A stretch of DNA of 64,000 nt, taken from NCBI GenBank assembly GCA_030407315.1, contig JALQPE010000104.1, positions 38,502 to 102,501 on the forward strand. Reading direction: 5' to 3'. Positions 46,255 to 56,501 of this stretch are shown one piece after another. Below the pieces are notes generated by a model. The model did no database searches. It saw nothing but the letters and a program-made list of their open reading frames with translations, and was not told where the DNA came from. Source of the DNA: Asparagopsis taxiformis (lineage: Eukaryota > Rhodophyta > Florideophyceae > Bonnemaisoniales > Bonnemaisoniaceae). Every line of letters starts with the position of its first letter. Position 1 is the first letter of the stretch. The translations under genes were made by a program, and so were the position numbers.

Positions 46255-47313
46255 ATGTTTAATCGTCAACGCTCTCGTCTCGCAGCTGCATCTTCCCGCG
46301 CTCCAGCTCGGGAGCTGACAGTCCCCGCGATGCCCCGGGCTGGTAGCACGCTTGCGAACTACGAGTTCCGGCAGATGACACTTCCGATTGCGGACATTCA
46401 TGTCACGGAAGAAACATCGCGCGAGGTTGATGAGTCGCATGTAGATGTGTTGTTTCAGAAGATGGTTCTTGAAGGCTTTCAGACCTCTTCCGTGGGCTCC
46501 GTGACTGTCGTTGGTCTAGCCCACGAGTCCGACGAAACACGCTTCTACATCGCGGATGGTCTCCATCGTCGTGGCGCTCTTGTCCGAGCCAAAGCGGAAG
46601 GAGTTGAACGTCTGGCTTCTATTGTGGACAGCGTTCCTGTTCAGGAAGCGTTCAGGCCAGATGGACAAGCCATGACGATGGAAGACGTGCTCTACCTGAG
46701 TCAGAGGCTGAACGAACTGGTGCACACGGTTTTACCGACCACCATCCGCGACCGTATTCATGCTATCATCAGCATATACAACTGCAACTTGAAGTACGCG
46801 AAGGAAGGGGAAAGGAAACTCTCCAGTATGACAGCTTCGCAGCTGTGCAACTGGTTCTTCCAGCGTCACTTCAGTGGCATACTCAGGAAGAGCACGGTGA
46901 CGTCTATCGTCAATGTGGCTCTGAACATGAGACGTTCACCACGCACGTACGAGGCGTACAAGATGGCCTCTGGTAGGAAGGAAAATGAGGTTGTAATCAG
47001 CCTTCTAGTGCTGAAGGACACCGCGTTCACAAAGGCTGAGGACCGTGCCAGTGAGCTGATGGTTAGGTGCATTCACTACCGCTCTGTGAAATTGCTCCAG
47101 TCCTTTGGTCGCATCCCAGGTCTCCAGCTCAGGGTGTATCTCAATTACATCAGAGATCTCTACCTGGTAATCCGTGAAGTCGCACCCAAGGTTGGGATGA
47201 CTACGGACGAGCTGGCAGACCTGGAGGACCTCGAACCGCCGGTTCCATCCGGCGGATGGAACGGACATGATCCCGACCTGGAAATCCGTGTTCAAGCGCA
47301 TGGTTCAATATGA
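46255..47313 (+). CDS. ParB/Srx-like domain protein of module F
   Basis: 352 residues from ATG 46255 (context AAACATGTT); the open frame extends upstream to 46162 but in low-complexity DNA. Residues ~40-115 look like a ParB/sulfiredoxin-like domain: LPIADIHVTEETSREVDESH, then VDVLFQKMVLEGF, a strand pair and the signature YIADGLHRRGAL at ~98-109 (compare DGHHR/GERRY boxes of ParB relatives). The remaining ~230 residues are helical (MTASQLCNWFFQRHFSGILR) with no family recognised, perhaps DNA-binding. ParB-like domains bind DNA or nucleotides and some cleave DNA. Finding one as a eukaryotic transposon gene is unusual. It overlaps the next gene by 47 bases. Confidence 0.6.
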   Translation: MFNRQRSRLAAASSRAPARELTVPAMPRAGSTLANYEFRQMTLPIADIHVTEETSREVDESHVDVLFQKMVLEGFQTSSVGSVTVVGLAHESDETRFYIADGLHRRGALVRAKAEGVERLASIVDSVPVQEAFRPDGQAMTMEDVLYLSQRLNELVHTVLPTTIRDRIHAIISIYNCNLKYAKEGERKLSSMTASQLCNWFFQRHFSGILRKSTVTSIVNVALNMRRSPRTYEAYKMASGRKENEVVISLLVLKDTAFTKAEDRASELMVRCIHYRSVKLLQSFGRIPGLQLRVYLNYIRDLYLVIREVAPKVGMTTDELADLEDLEPPVPSGGWNGHDPDLEIRVQAHGSI

Positions 47314-49810
47314 AGAAGAACCTGTACCGAAACAGGAGAAGAACCACGAGCGTCGCCGAGAAGATTTCCGAACCGTCATCCTGCAACGTTTCAACATTGC
47401 ACCGGATCGTGAGACTCCGCCCCCTCCTCCCGGAGCATCTGGCGATGCAGTTCTTGCCACTGCGGCCAGTCAAGGCGCAAAAGATGTGGGGAAGGAGAGC
47501 GAGAAAGCGGCAGAGAGCGTTCCTGCTCCTGCCCCTGTGGCATCAGCCACTCCTCCGAAGTCACCATCACAGGTGACTCGGCAGGCTCGCTCTCCGACCC
47601 TATTCGGGGAGAATATCATGGAACCTCTCCCCGTTCCCCTTCCCTCACAACCCCTTCCTGAGGACGAAATCAATCCGATGGACATTTCTCCTCCTGACTC
47701 CCAAGCCAAGCCGGACTCAACAGCCCGCGCCCCTTCCCCTCGAAGCCCAACTCTCCTCCCCCTTCCCCCTCCAAACCCAACTCTCCTCCCCCTCCCCTTC
47801 CCCCTCACAACCCGACTCACCCCCCCCCGCTCCCCCATGGCCGTCTCCCCACCCACGTCTGCTCCTGTTCCTGACTCTGCTATCGCCACGGAACAGCAGA
47901 ACCCCGAAACCTCGGTTGAAGCTTCTGAACCGCAGGGGGGTGGTGGGGGGACAGTAGTTTCACGCTCTGTGCGCATTCTGCCCGATGAAACTACGCCACG
48001 CCCCTTCCCCTGCTCGCTTGGATCACACTGTCGCTTCCCCGGCTATGCCGCTGTGCACAAATGCACAGCGTGCAACATTCAGCCAGTACACAACCTGTGC
48101 GACTATCCTCGAGTATATCACCTCATCCCCATCAAGTACCTCAACAACGGTGAGCGAGACATGGTGTTCGTCTGCTCCCGTGAGTGCTACGATGGCCTTC
48201 AACCGGATGACCCCCCTTCTTGGACCCCTCCTGCAGGGGTCACGTTACAAGAAGCGTGGGAAGGTGATGCGTACAATCCTTTCGAAAAGGACGCGTCCTC
48301 TACCGAGTCTGCTGAAGAAAAGGATAAGCAGACCGGTGAGGCTCCGCGGAGTACGATGGGAGGGAAGGCGCCCATATCCCGGGAACCAGCCAAGAAAACT
48401 GCCTCTGGAACACCGCGGCGGGGAGAAAAGAGGAGGAGAGAGCCGACCACTCCTCCTCCGACTCGGATGACTCGGTCCAAGACCAGAAGTGCCGCTATCG
48501 CAGAGCAACTCATCGCTCTCGGTAGCCCGTCTTCTCCCCCTGTCTCCCTTCCGCTTCCTGCACAGCCACCCTCATCTGGCAAAAAGGAGCGTGAAGGTGA
48601 GATAGAAGACGGCGAAACCCCTACAAAGACGAAGGTGACTTCCAAGGGGTTTCGGGTACACAGGTATGAGGACGAGCAGCCACCGCCACCTTCCTTTCTC
48701 ACGGAGCAGACCACGCTTGCCCAAGCTGCTACGTTAGTGCGTTCAATTTCGGGTCTGCTCCATCCTGAACACCGCTCTGGGTTCATAATGACGAGTGGGG
48801 AGGTGGAGGAGATCAGGGAGGATATCAACTCCGCGGCTGGTGGTACATCCGAGGAGAGGATTGTTTATTGGGAGCGGGCAAGGGCTAGTATTGATTTCGA
48901 TGGATACATCGTCCTCGAAGACATACTAGGAGCTTCCGATGTACGGTCTGCAATCCACGAACTGCTCTCTGGGTTTGCCCAAAAGTTCGATGACAATGTG
49001 GAAGGGGCGTGGGGCACGATTCTGAACTCCGGTTCAGCTGCCCAGGATGCCCGGGGTGGCGCGTCTCGCCAGCGGTACATGACCCCCCGCTCGGCTGTCA
49101 TTGAAGACCTCGACGGGGAGGAATCCATGTCGCTGGCTCATGACAAGGTTTCCGTGGATGTCATCCTCGCAATTATAGCGGAAATGTTGCACTTGGAGGA
49201 TTCCGTTTCATCTTTGAACGGATTCAAGAAAGGCTCCAAGCTGCGCTTTGGGAGGACAGGACTTCGGATGCTCCTGACGGGTTCCAACTGTACTCGTCAG
49301 ATCCCGCATCTCGACTTCACGTACCCAGGACCGCCACGCGAGGAACCGAACCGCTATTGTGGGACCCCTGCACCAGACCCAGACTATTCTTTCATAGCTA
49401 CTGGTGCAGTTGGGTCCCCAATTCTGGTACGACCGCGGAGTCATGCCTTCCTCAACGCCCCTCGTGATGCCTTCCTGGCCGTCTGGCCCCATCTCCATCC
49501 AAAATTGGTTTGGATTCCACCCTTCCCTGTTCTCGTGACTCGTGGTGACGTAGAGCACGCTGGTGCGGGATGTCAGGATTACGACTTCGTGAAGGACAAA
49601 ATTTCTAAGACTGGAGTACAATACAGTCATCACATTCGAGTCCATAGCATGGCTGTACGTGATTCTTCCGAGCTAGTCAATGATCTCGTCTACGCACCGG
49701 TGCAGAGTGACGACCCCAATCGTCTGCCGAAACCTTACGAGTTCGCGCACGACTCTGAGTCGGACGATGAGGTACCGGATAGTAGTGAAGATTACATAAC
49801 AGTTGAGTAG
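47267..49810 (+). CDS. Zinc-ligand plus 2-oxoglutarate/Fe(II) oxygenase protein of module F
   Basis: 847 residues, ATG 47267 to TAG 49810. Residues ~45-245 are a Pro/Ser-rich linker. Residues ~246-312 have a Cys/His cluster (PCSLGSHCRF, CTACNIQPVHNLC, FVCSRECY) likely to bind zinc. Residues ~315-510 are basic and disordered. Residues ~550-800 form an oxygenase: FDGYIVLEDIL opens it, H681-L-D683 is the HxD motif, H764 (RGDVEHAG) the distal iron ligand, and R791 (HHIRVHS) the probable 2-oxoglutarate-binding Arg. The order and spacing fit PhyH-like double-stranded beta-helix oxygenases. It should hydroxylate a substrate using 2-oxoglutarate, Fe(II) and O2; nucleic acid or chromatin is a plausible but unproven substrate. 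Acidic C-terminus. The start is uncertain because the frame may be joined to the ParB-like gene by an intron or frameshift. Confidence 0.7.
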   Translation: MIPTWKSVFKRMVQYEEEPVPKQEKNHERRREDFRTVILQRFNIAPDRETPPPPPGASGDAVLATAASQGAKDVGKESEKAAESVPAPAPVASATPPKSPSQVTRQARSPTLFGENIMEPLPVPLPSQPLPEDEINPMDISPPDSQAKPDSTARAPSPRSPTLLPLPPPNPTLLPLPFPLTTRLTPPRSPMAVSPPTSAPVPDSAIATEQQNPETSVEASEPQGGGGGTVVSRSVRILPDETTPRPFPCSLGSHCRFPGYAAVHKCTACNIQPVHNLCDYPRVYHLIPIKYLNNGERDMVFVCSRECYDGLQPDDPPSWTPPAGVTLQEAWEGDAYNPFEKDASSTESAEEKDKQTGEAPRSTMGGKAPISREPAKKTASGTPRRGEKRRREPTTPPPTRMTRSKTRSAAIAEQLIALGSPSSPPVSLPLPAQPPSSGKKEREGEIEDGETPTKTKVTSKGFRVHRYEDEQPPPPSFLTEQTTLAQAATLVRSISGLLHPEHRSGFIMTSGEVEEIREDINSAAGGTSEERIVYWERARASIDFDGYIVLEDILGASDVRSAIHELLSGFAQKFDDNVEGAWGTILNSGSAAQDARGGASRQRYMTPRSAVIEDLDGEESMSLAHDKVSVDVILAIIAEMLHLEDSVSSLNGFKKGSKLRFGRTGLRMLLTGSNCTRQIPHLDFTYPGPPREEPNRYCGTPAPDPDYSFIATGAVGSPILVRPRSHAFLNAPRDAFLAVWPHLHPKLVWIPPFPVLVTRGDVEHAGAGCQDYDFVKDKISKTGVQYSHHIRVHSMAVRDSSELVNDLVYAPVQSDDPNRLPKPYEFAHDSESDDEVPDSSEDYITVE

Positions 49811-50582
49811 GTAGGATTTCACCTATAGGTTGCTCTCAACTAAAGTTTCTATTGTTTTCTTAATGTTCCTCCATTGCTTCACCTGTAGCATAGTATACTA
49901 TATACTAACAGTATACTCTTCCCCATTGCTTACTGACAACTTGTGACATTCTGTGATCTACGATATTGTTTTCCTCTCAACCCAGACTAACGAGTGCGTA
50001 TCCATGAGCTAAGAGCGCTCCCGACCTCAGCAGTACCTCTACTTTGTCTTTTCCAGCTGCTATTCAGGTCCTAAAATTTGGTAATTTTTTGGGCTCAAAA
50101 ATTACCAAATTTTAGACCCATCCGGCGCCCACCTGTTCCAGATTTGGACAACCGCTCCTGCCCCAGGCTACGTCAGGTTCATACATTCCATGCTTTGCTG
50201 ATGTTTCTAAACATTCCAAATGCTACGCTTCTTCGCTGGATGGTCGTTGACGAACATTGACGGCGCATTGCAGCTCTGTTCAAAACCGAACCGGTATTAC
50301 CATGACGTGCATCTATGTCCGTCTACTTCTCTCCGCATACAATCTTGAACATCTAGTCATCGTGATGCATCCAGACAGTTGTGCACCAATAGTCGATAAA
50401 CATAAATGCACCGAACTATAGAAGGTGCTGCCCACGTGGTGCTTACTCGTGGTGGTGAGTGTTCCATGGCATAAGGTCGCTGGTACAAAGTAGGACGGAG
50501 TACGAGCCATACGGTCACTACGAGTGGGGCATAAAATTTGGTAATTTTTGTGCCCAAAAATTGCCAAGTTTTAGACTAGTCT
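49811..50582. other. Module F 3' flank and right inverted repeat
   Basis: 49811-50070 is AT-rich with no gene and would hold the 3' end of the transcript. 50072-50582 is the right inverted repeat with hairpins at 50072-50114 and 50532-50573. Confidence 0.6.
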
Positions 50583-51007
50583 GGCGACCGTCTGTAGCTA
50601 ATGGGGCTTGAATTTAGGTGCAGTGTCTCTGTATTATTAGTGAAGCTAGCTCAAGGTTGTGGAGATTTTGTTTAATGCACTGTCATGATACAGAATGCGC
50701 CCAAGCTGCATACCCGTTCAAAACATTGCACCCCTTCACCAATCTTCAACAACAAAACTCCAAACTCTTTCATCATCCCGCGACCCCTCGTCAGAAATCG
50801 GGGCTTCCATAAATTCCAATTTCAAATTTTGCGGGCGCGCGGAAAAATCTCCTTGCCGTCCTGTCAGGCACATGTGCCGGATTGCATTGCAATCTTCTCT
50901 ACCAATCTATCGCATTCTCTCTTCTCCCTCGTTCCCGAGCATCCCCTGAAATGGCGCAGCCATAACCCCGGCACGGGCTTGTCGAAACGTACAGCGAAGA
51001 TGGGCCG
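50583..51007. other. Upstream region of the 51008 ORF, no gene seen
   Basis: No repeat or supportable gene. It probably holds the promoter of the next gene and may be the continuation of element G'. Confidence 0.35.
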
Positions 51008-52197
51008 ATGCATCCATCTGACAAGTACGGAAACGGAACCATTCTATGGGTTGATCCCGCTCGCGTTGTTTCAATTCCTGCTATCGCAGGGGCTAGCACC
51101 CCAGCCTCCGATGTCACATCCGTAGTGCATCTGGATTTCGAACGTCTCTATCTGTACGGTAGCATTGCGGACAATGGTGACGTAACCTTGGTGGGAGGCA
51201 TGGACGTGTGCGAGGAGGTGTGGTCGCGCCCCCGACGGAACACATCGAGATATTTACTTCGCATGAGCTACGAATCTATTACTACCAAACCACATACGCT
51301 TGCCTCTATTCTCTTTCATCTCCTGGAGAGGGAAAGGATTATTCCGTTCTACGAAAGTGTAGCAATAGTCGCTCACATGCGAGACTGTTGGCATGAAGCT
51401 GAGAAGAAAGAGGATCATGTGCCCCTTGCAAAACGTTCGCTCACAGCGTTTCGAAGGGCTGTGAGCAGTATGTACAAGTTTGACCTGCCAGCGAATGCTT
51501 CAATCGTTCTGGATAAATGGTTCTCGTATGCCTACCATCGTCACACCTTTAACATTGTGCAAGCAGTCCGAAACTTCACCATTTCTGCTGGTGAACATGG
51601 TAGTGAAGATATAGACACACGGGTATGGGATCTATTCCTCACGAGCTGTGGTTTGCTGGATTTATCCGTATCCTTCTTTATTCCCGTGTTTGTCCATGAG
51701 CGTGATGAGCAATCAGCAGAGGATCCACTCAAAAACTCTCAGAGTCCTGGACCACCACTTCCAGTTCAGAAAGAGTTCTACACCGAGCATAACTTCTCCC
51801 AGTCCGCGATTGGTCGAGATGCCTTCTCGAGACAATCACTAGCATGCCAATTCTTCGTTTCACAGACCCAGGAGCGCGCTTCGAATCAAGATAGCTGGAC
51901 AACTCCGAGACTTACCACAACTTTCGAGAGGGTTGTATTTCTCATGGCATTGATACAAATGGACCGAGACTGGAAGTTGCAGGCAGAATCCCGGCCACGC
52001 TCACGTACAAGAACGAGGTCTTCGAATAGACCCACGCCGCTTCTCAAGAAGGATAGTCCGTGGACTGCCCAGCGTATTGGATATGGTATTCATGTGATTC
52101 TGAAGTCATGGGATGTATTGGCAAAGTCGCTAGGGGCTACCAATACCGAGGAGCTCTTGCAACCGTACCTTCTGTACGACCAGAGAGTATTCACGTA
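51008..52197 (+). CDS. Orphan protein, C-terminally cut by element E3
   Basis: 396 complete codons from ATG 51008 (MHPSDKYGNGTILWVDPARV) to the E3 terminus. After ...RVFTY the frame runs into transposon DNA and is not native. The N-terminal ~100 residues are beta-rich and the middle is helical (FHLLERERIIPFYESVAIVA; SLTAFRRAVSSMYKFDLPAN). Near residue 340 there is an Arg/Ser-rich basic stretch (RPRSRTRTRSSNRP). No family recognised. It lies between module F and E3, possibly as a gene of element G'. It is uninterrupted up to the insertion, so the disruption is recent. Confidence 0.5.
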
Positions 52198-52908
52198 CAC
52201 TACGGTGTTGAAAAGGGGGCCTCAGACAGTACTGCGAGACAGTGATTTTTACTGTCTGAGACAGTAAAAATCACTATGCGGCAAATGAAAATTAATGCCA
52301 CACTTGGAGACAGTGATTTGCACTGTCTGGCAGACAGTACGGAACACTGTCTGCAGACAGTAAAAAACATTGTCTCACAGTACTGTCTGAGGCAGTGAAT
52401 GGAGACAGTAAAAATTAATGATTTATTCAATAGTTGGATATGATGTAATTTACTGTACTGGGAAGTGTTGGCGGATAGTGTTTTGTATTGGCCAAGGCAA
52501 CATGGCCGGATAGTGAAATACGCTGCCTGGGACAATAGATGGAACCAACACGGTGCACTGTCCTGGGCAGTACCTGGAGACAGTGATTTTCACTGTCCTG
52601 GGCAGTACCTGTAGACAGTACTTTGTGCTGTCCTGGGCAGTACCTGTAGACAGTATTTCGTGCTGCCCTGGGCAGCACCTGTAGACAGTATTTCGTGCTG
52701 CCCTGGGCAGTACCTGTAGACAGTATTTCGTGCTGCCCTGGGCAGCACCTGTAGACAGTATTTTGTGCTGCCCTGGGCAGCACCTGTAGACAGTATTTCG
52801 TGCTGCCCTGGGCAGCACCTGGAGACAGTATTTCGTGCTGCCCTGGGCAGCACCTGGAGACAGTAAAAGTAGTGTCCTGATATAATAAAATTCGGTGTCT
52901 GGGAATGG
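52198..52908. repeat. E3 terminus, GACAGT repeats and 35-bp minisatellite
   Basis: Same organisation as E1, with about nine 35-bp units at 52554-52866. Confidence 0.8.
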
Positions 52909-54666
52909 TGGATGAGATGGAGCGTCACGCTGTCGTGGGCATCTTTCTGGGGTAGAGGAAGGCAGTTCTAGCGCTATGAGGATGGGGCATGGACGGTATT
53001 CATATGGGAATGGACAGAATAGTACGGCTAGGAATTTTTATTTCGTAGTGACTATGAGCTAGCGAGAGGTATACGCGGTAGGATAGGTAGCAATCTAAGA
53101 GGGTGCGATATGGGAAGCTTCACTCTGGATTTGTTTATTTGCGCAGGCTACATTGAGAATAAACAATCCCTATGTTAAAAATGCTACTACAACTAACACT
53201 ATTCCGACGAGTAAAACTAAAACTACTAGAAAAGTCTAGAAATCTATCAACTGATTGAGCTGCATGAATAAGCTAGGAAATGAAGAGAAGAAGAAAAAAT
53301 GATGTAGAGAAAGGAAACAAGTTAGTGACGTTGAATTGGAGAGGGAAATTGATGGTGATTAGGAGACTAACGTACCTTAACAAATACCATTGCATCCCAA
53401 ATTGAGATATGTACTCACAGGCAGAAAAGAAAAGTAGTGGAGAAGTGGTAAGAGAGAAAGATAAATGAAAGTAGAAGTGGAACACTCACCGACTGGAAAC
53501 CTGAGAAAGAGAAAACGAATAGAAAACTGGGTTAGTGGCGTGAGTTGTGGAAACGTACCATCATGGTTCATATCCGTCGGAGACAAAGCAACAACTTTGG
53601 CTTTGGAAGCAGTATTGATGATCTACAACTTACGCTTTGGAAGCAGTATAGATGATCTATACTGCTTCCACAGCCAGAGTTGTTGTTTTGTTTCCGACGG
53701 ATATGAAGATGGAAACAGGGATTTCCAGAATCTGTTGTTTAAGTAGCACTCTGCGGGTGGAAATGACGTGTAGGAGAACAATAGAGGGATGAGTTTGAAA
53801 CGGAGCGGTGCGATGGGAGGCCCAGAAAAACGATACCTAGGGTGCGAATTACGCTTTGAAGCACATGACCTGGCAGAACAGGCGCAAAATTATTGTATCT
53901 TCTACCGCCTTCTCTAGTCTATAATGACGTCATCACTACAGAAATATAGGAAAAACACTAGCATATGGGGCCTACTGGAAAGGGGGAGGCGAGGAGTAGG
54001 AAAAATGGCGCACTTTCCTGGACGAGGAGTCCGCGCTTCCAGTGATGATTTGGACGGTATATATCGATGACGTCATTGCATGCTCTGAGCACACTTGGCA
54101 GGCAGTCAAAGCGGGCCACGTGGATGTGGGCGGCTAGGAAACAGCAGTGTGGGAGAAATTTTATAATTTTCATGTTGCAAGCGAGCAGTGAATCTGCATT
54201 GCAATATATAAATTTATGCTAATTTAAGATATCACACCGAGTACGATTCAACGAGAGATTGTGCTTTCAACTTGTAAATAGGGCCGAAAATGGTAGAGCA
54301 TACGAGTAGGAAGTACGTGTATGAGAAAATCAGATTCAGTATTAGTGCCTAGAGCATCACTGCGAAATAAACGGCCGTTTTCCGGAAATGGATACATCTT
54401 GGCTGGGTTTGTGGTTAGGGGATGCGATACAAGATAGCAAAACGATGTTGAGTCCGGATGAAATAGCAATCAATGTGCATAAAGCAATGAGCATAGGGCA
54501 AAGCATTGTGGTGAACCAGTTCATTGGATCGAATGAAAGCCTGGAAAGGTTTCGTAACGGTTAAAAGTAGTAGTACTGTATTGAGATAGTAGTCATGTCG
54601 TAGAAGTTTAGAGTTGTATTCTATGCAACAAAACTGAGCGAAGAAGAAAAGAACAAAAACATCAAG
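52909..54666. promoter_or_regulatory. E3 leader with CRE-like pair, upstream of the transposase
   Basis: It carries TGACGTCA at 53925-53932 and 54068-54075. Being directly upstream of a transposase gene, it supports a promoter role for this conserved leader. No other gene is supported here. Confidence 0.5.
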
Positions 54667-56501
54667 ATGGCTCCGAGACGGACTCCTATTCGAAAGAAAA
54701 CCACAAGTCGTAGGACAAAGGCGAGATTCGATTCACTCAATGTGGCCAGTCCCAGTAAACAGCTTCCTGGGAAACTGCAGGGAGAAATCCGCAGCAGTGA
54801 TGCAGCCTGCATGAACAAAGAAATCCCGAGAGGTAATGAGCTACGACGTGAGTGTACCACAGATGACCTATTGGAGTCCCCAATCCCTATGGGTGACACA
54901 ATAGAAGGTTGTATTGATGTGTACAGCAACAACGATGAAGCTGGAAGTGACATCTACGTAGCATCGAGCACGCTAATGGAATCGGAAGAAGCAACCGGAC
55001 GAGGTTCTGATTCCATTTCAACTGGAGGCCCGATAGACCGAAATGCTGGGGATGAAGCATGTGGTGATTTCAAGGCATTACTACAATGGCCTGCGATGTA
55101 TGGGGCTCTTCAGCTGAGTGGAACTCAAAGAATGACAAGAGCCCACTATGAAGGTACCCTGTTCGGAATGAATTTCCGCAGAGATCCAAGTGAGCACGTC
55201 CCGTCGGACTCTGTGATGCGACAGAAGATACTACCATTCTTGAGGAAACACTGCTATGCAAAGAGCTGTGACATGGAGTTTCCGATAGACCGAAAGAGCG
55301 GAGCAAGAGCTGCACAGCATCGAGGTGCAGTAGGAACCCGTGGAACAACAGATGACAGAGACAATTGTGGAGGAATGGCGAAAGTTCGTATTGTACTCCC
55401 AAGCACATGGGCTCTGAAAGATGTCCAGACTCGACCAATCTTTAAAGCATTCCGCAGTGATGCGAACAATCGAAGCTCGGAAGGAGAAAAACCAACCGCA
55501 GAGTGCAGCATTGAAGATTCGTTCATTGCAAAGTGCAGGAGGGGTGTTTTGAGCGACCCATTCGTTCGCACAGCAGTTGTTCCCATTGACAGCGATGGGA
55601 AAAAGGGTTTGAAGCACATTTATGTACCTGATGGAACAGCAATTCGAATCCGATGTCATCCAGGAGCTCGTCAGGTTGCCGTCATCGAAAGAGCAAAAGG
55701 GTTCAGGAAGAATGACAGAGATGGTGGGAAACCGAAGAGGAGAAGAGTGGCGGTTACGTCGTTGTGGGAACTTCATGCTAGGACCATAGTTACCTATGAG
55801 GCTCGACACGACGGTGAGCATGATGTGCATGTCGAAAAATATCTGCAGCCGCGAATGTCACATCTATTGGAATGGGAGAGGCAGCATGCTCTGCGAGCGA
55901 TATCGCAATGTGTAATCGGAGCAGGAGCCAAGGGAAAAGGAACACGAGCTGGGGACGTGATAACCGTTCTATTACCAATTGGAATGGAAGAGGGTGATAT
56001 TGTTCCACACGTCGTATTGGTGAACAGGTATTTGAAAGAGCAGGTCGGAGAAGCATCCACCATGTTACTTTGCTTTTCACCGGGCGCGAGCTTTGCTGAA
56101 GGCAGAAACCCGCCCGATAGACTAGGAAGCCCCAACTATGAAGAAATTCGTGTTTCAGGGTGTTCTCGGATGGTTTCGGAGACCACAGGTCGCAATGGCA
56201 CCCAGCGTCTCCGCGAGAAGATGCACCATGTTGGGGAAAGCTGGAGGATGGTCGAAACTACTTTGTTTACCGATTTCTCCTTTACACGGATGACTTTGAA
56301 CCATTCACAAGCAGGAAGGGAAGTTTTGGTGCATGCTATATGTTACCTCTCAATCTACCGCCTCAGAAAAGGGGAAGCTACCAAGCGGTTCGAGTGATTG
56401 GTTTGCCACCTCCGGGAGTGTCCACAAATTGTGTATTGCGATATATCGTTCAAGATATAGTGCGAGGAAGCACAGAGGGTTTCCCAACGAAAAATGCAGA
56501 G
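54667..56501 (+). pseudogene. E-family CACTA-type transposase, one frameshift, cut by E4
   Basis: Start ATG 54667 (MAPRRTPIRKKTTSRRTKAR, basic like the G protein). The first frame carries LQWPAMYGALQLSGTQRMTR, DSVMRQKILPFLRKHCYAKS and RAGDVITVLLPIGMEEGDIV, matching G block by block. Near 56150 the homologous frame shifts to one reading YFVYRFLLYTDDFEPFTSRK, CYMLPLNLPPQKRGSYQAVR and LPPPGVSTNCVLRYIVQDIV. It stops in KNAE at the E4 terminus. G has the same blocks in one frame, so the shift is a mutation, a tiny intron or an assembly error. The catalytic part is missing here. Confidence 0.65.

Larger units (their letters stand above)
45341..50582. mobile_element. Module F: hairpin-bounded element with ParB-like and oxygenase genes (~5.2 kb)
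   Basis: Both outer edges are the 10-bp palindrome AGACTAGTCT (45341-45350 and 50573-50582) followed inward by TAAAATTTGGTAATTTTT-type hairpins. The next ~400 bp on each side are inverted copies (for example ACTCGTAGTGACCGTATGGC left, complementary near 50520 right; GTTGTCCAAATCTGG left, complementary near 50140 right). So there are ~470-500-bp terminal inverted repeats. AGACTAGTCT could be part of the repeat or a target duplication. No transposase lies inside: the two genes are a ParB-like protein and an oxygenase. Confidence 0.65.
52198..56501 (+). mobile_element. Element E3 (5' part): CACTA-ended, transposase-bearing member of the E family
   Basis: It starts CACTACGGTGTTGAAAAG at 52198, after the dinucleotide TA. 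Up to ~54230 it is nearly identical to E1 9850-11890 (isolated base changes such as GGGAAGTG for GGGCAGTG). It then diverges and, unlike E1, leads to a transposase gene. E4 interrupts it at 56502; the rest is outside the window. It is the likely source of activity for E1/E2-type copies. Confidence 0.75.

Noticed and set aside
46255..47313. Bacterial contamination or plasmid partition gene
   Set aside because: The gene lies between eukaryotic-type inverted repeats in continuous TE sequence, has no ParA partner, and the ParB-like part is divergent.
47267..49810. TET/JBP family oxygenase
   Set aside because: The HxD...H...R order is common to all such oxygenases. The opening FDGYIVLEDIL and RGDVEHAG context fit PhyH-like proteins better, and I see no TET/JBP-specific features.
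45341..50582. Module F as an LTR retrotransposon
   Set aside because: The terminal repeats are inverted, not direct, and no reverse transcriptase or integrase is present.
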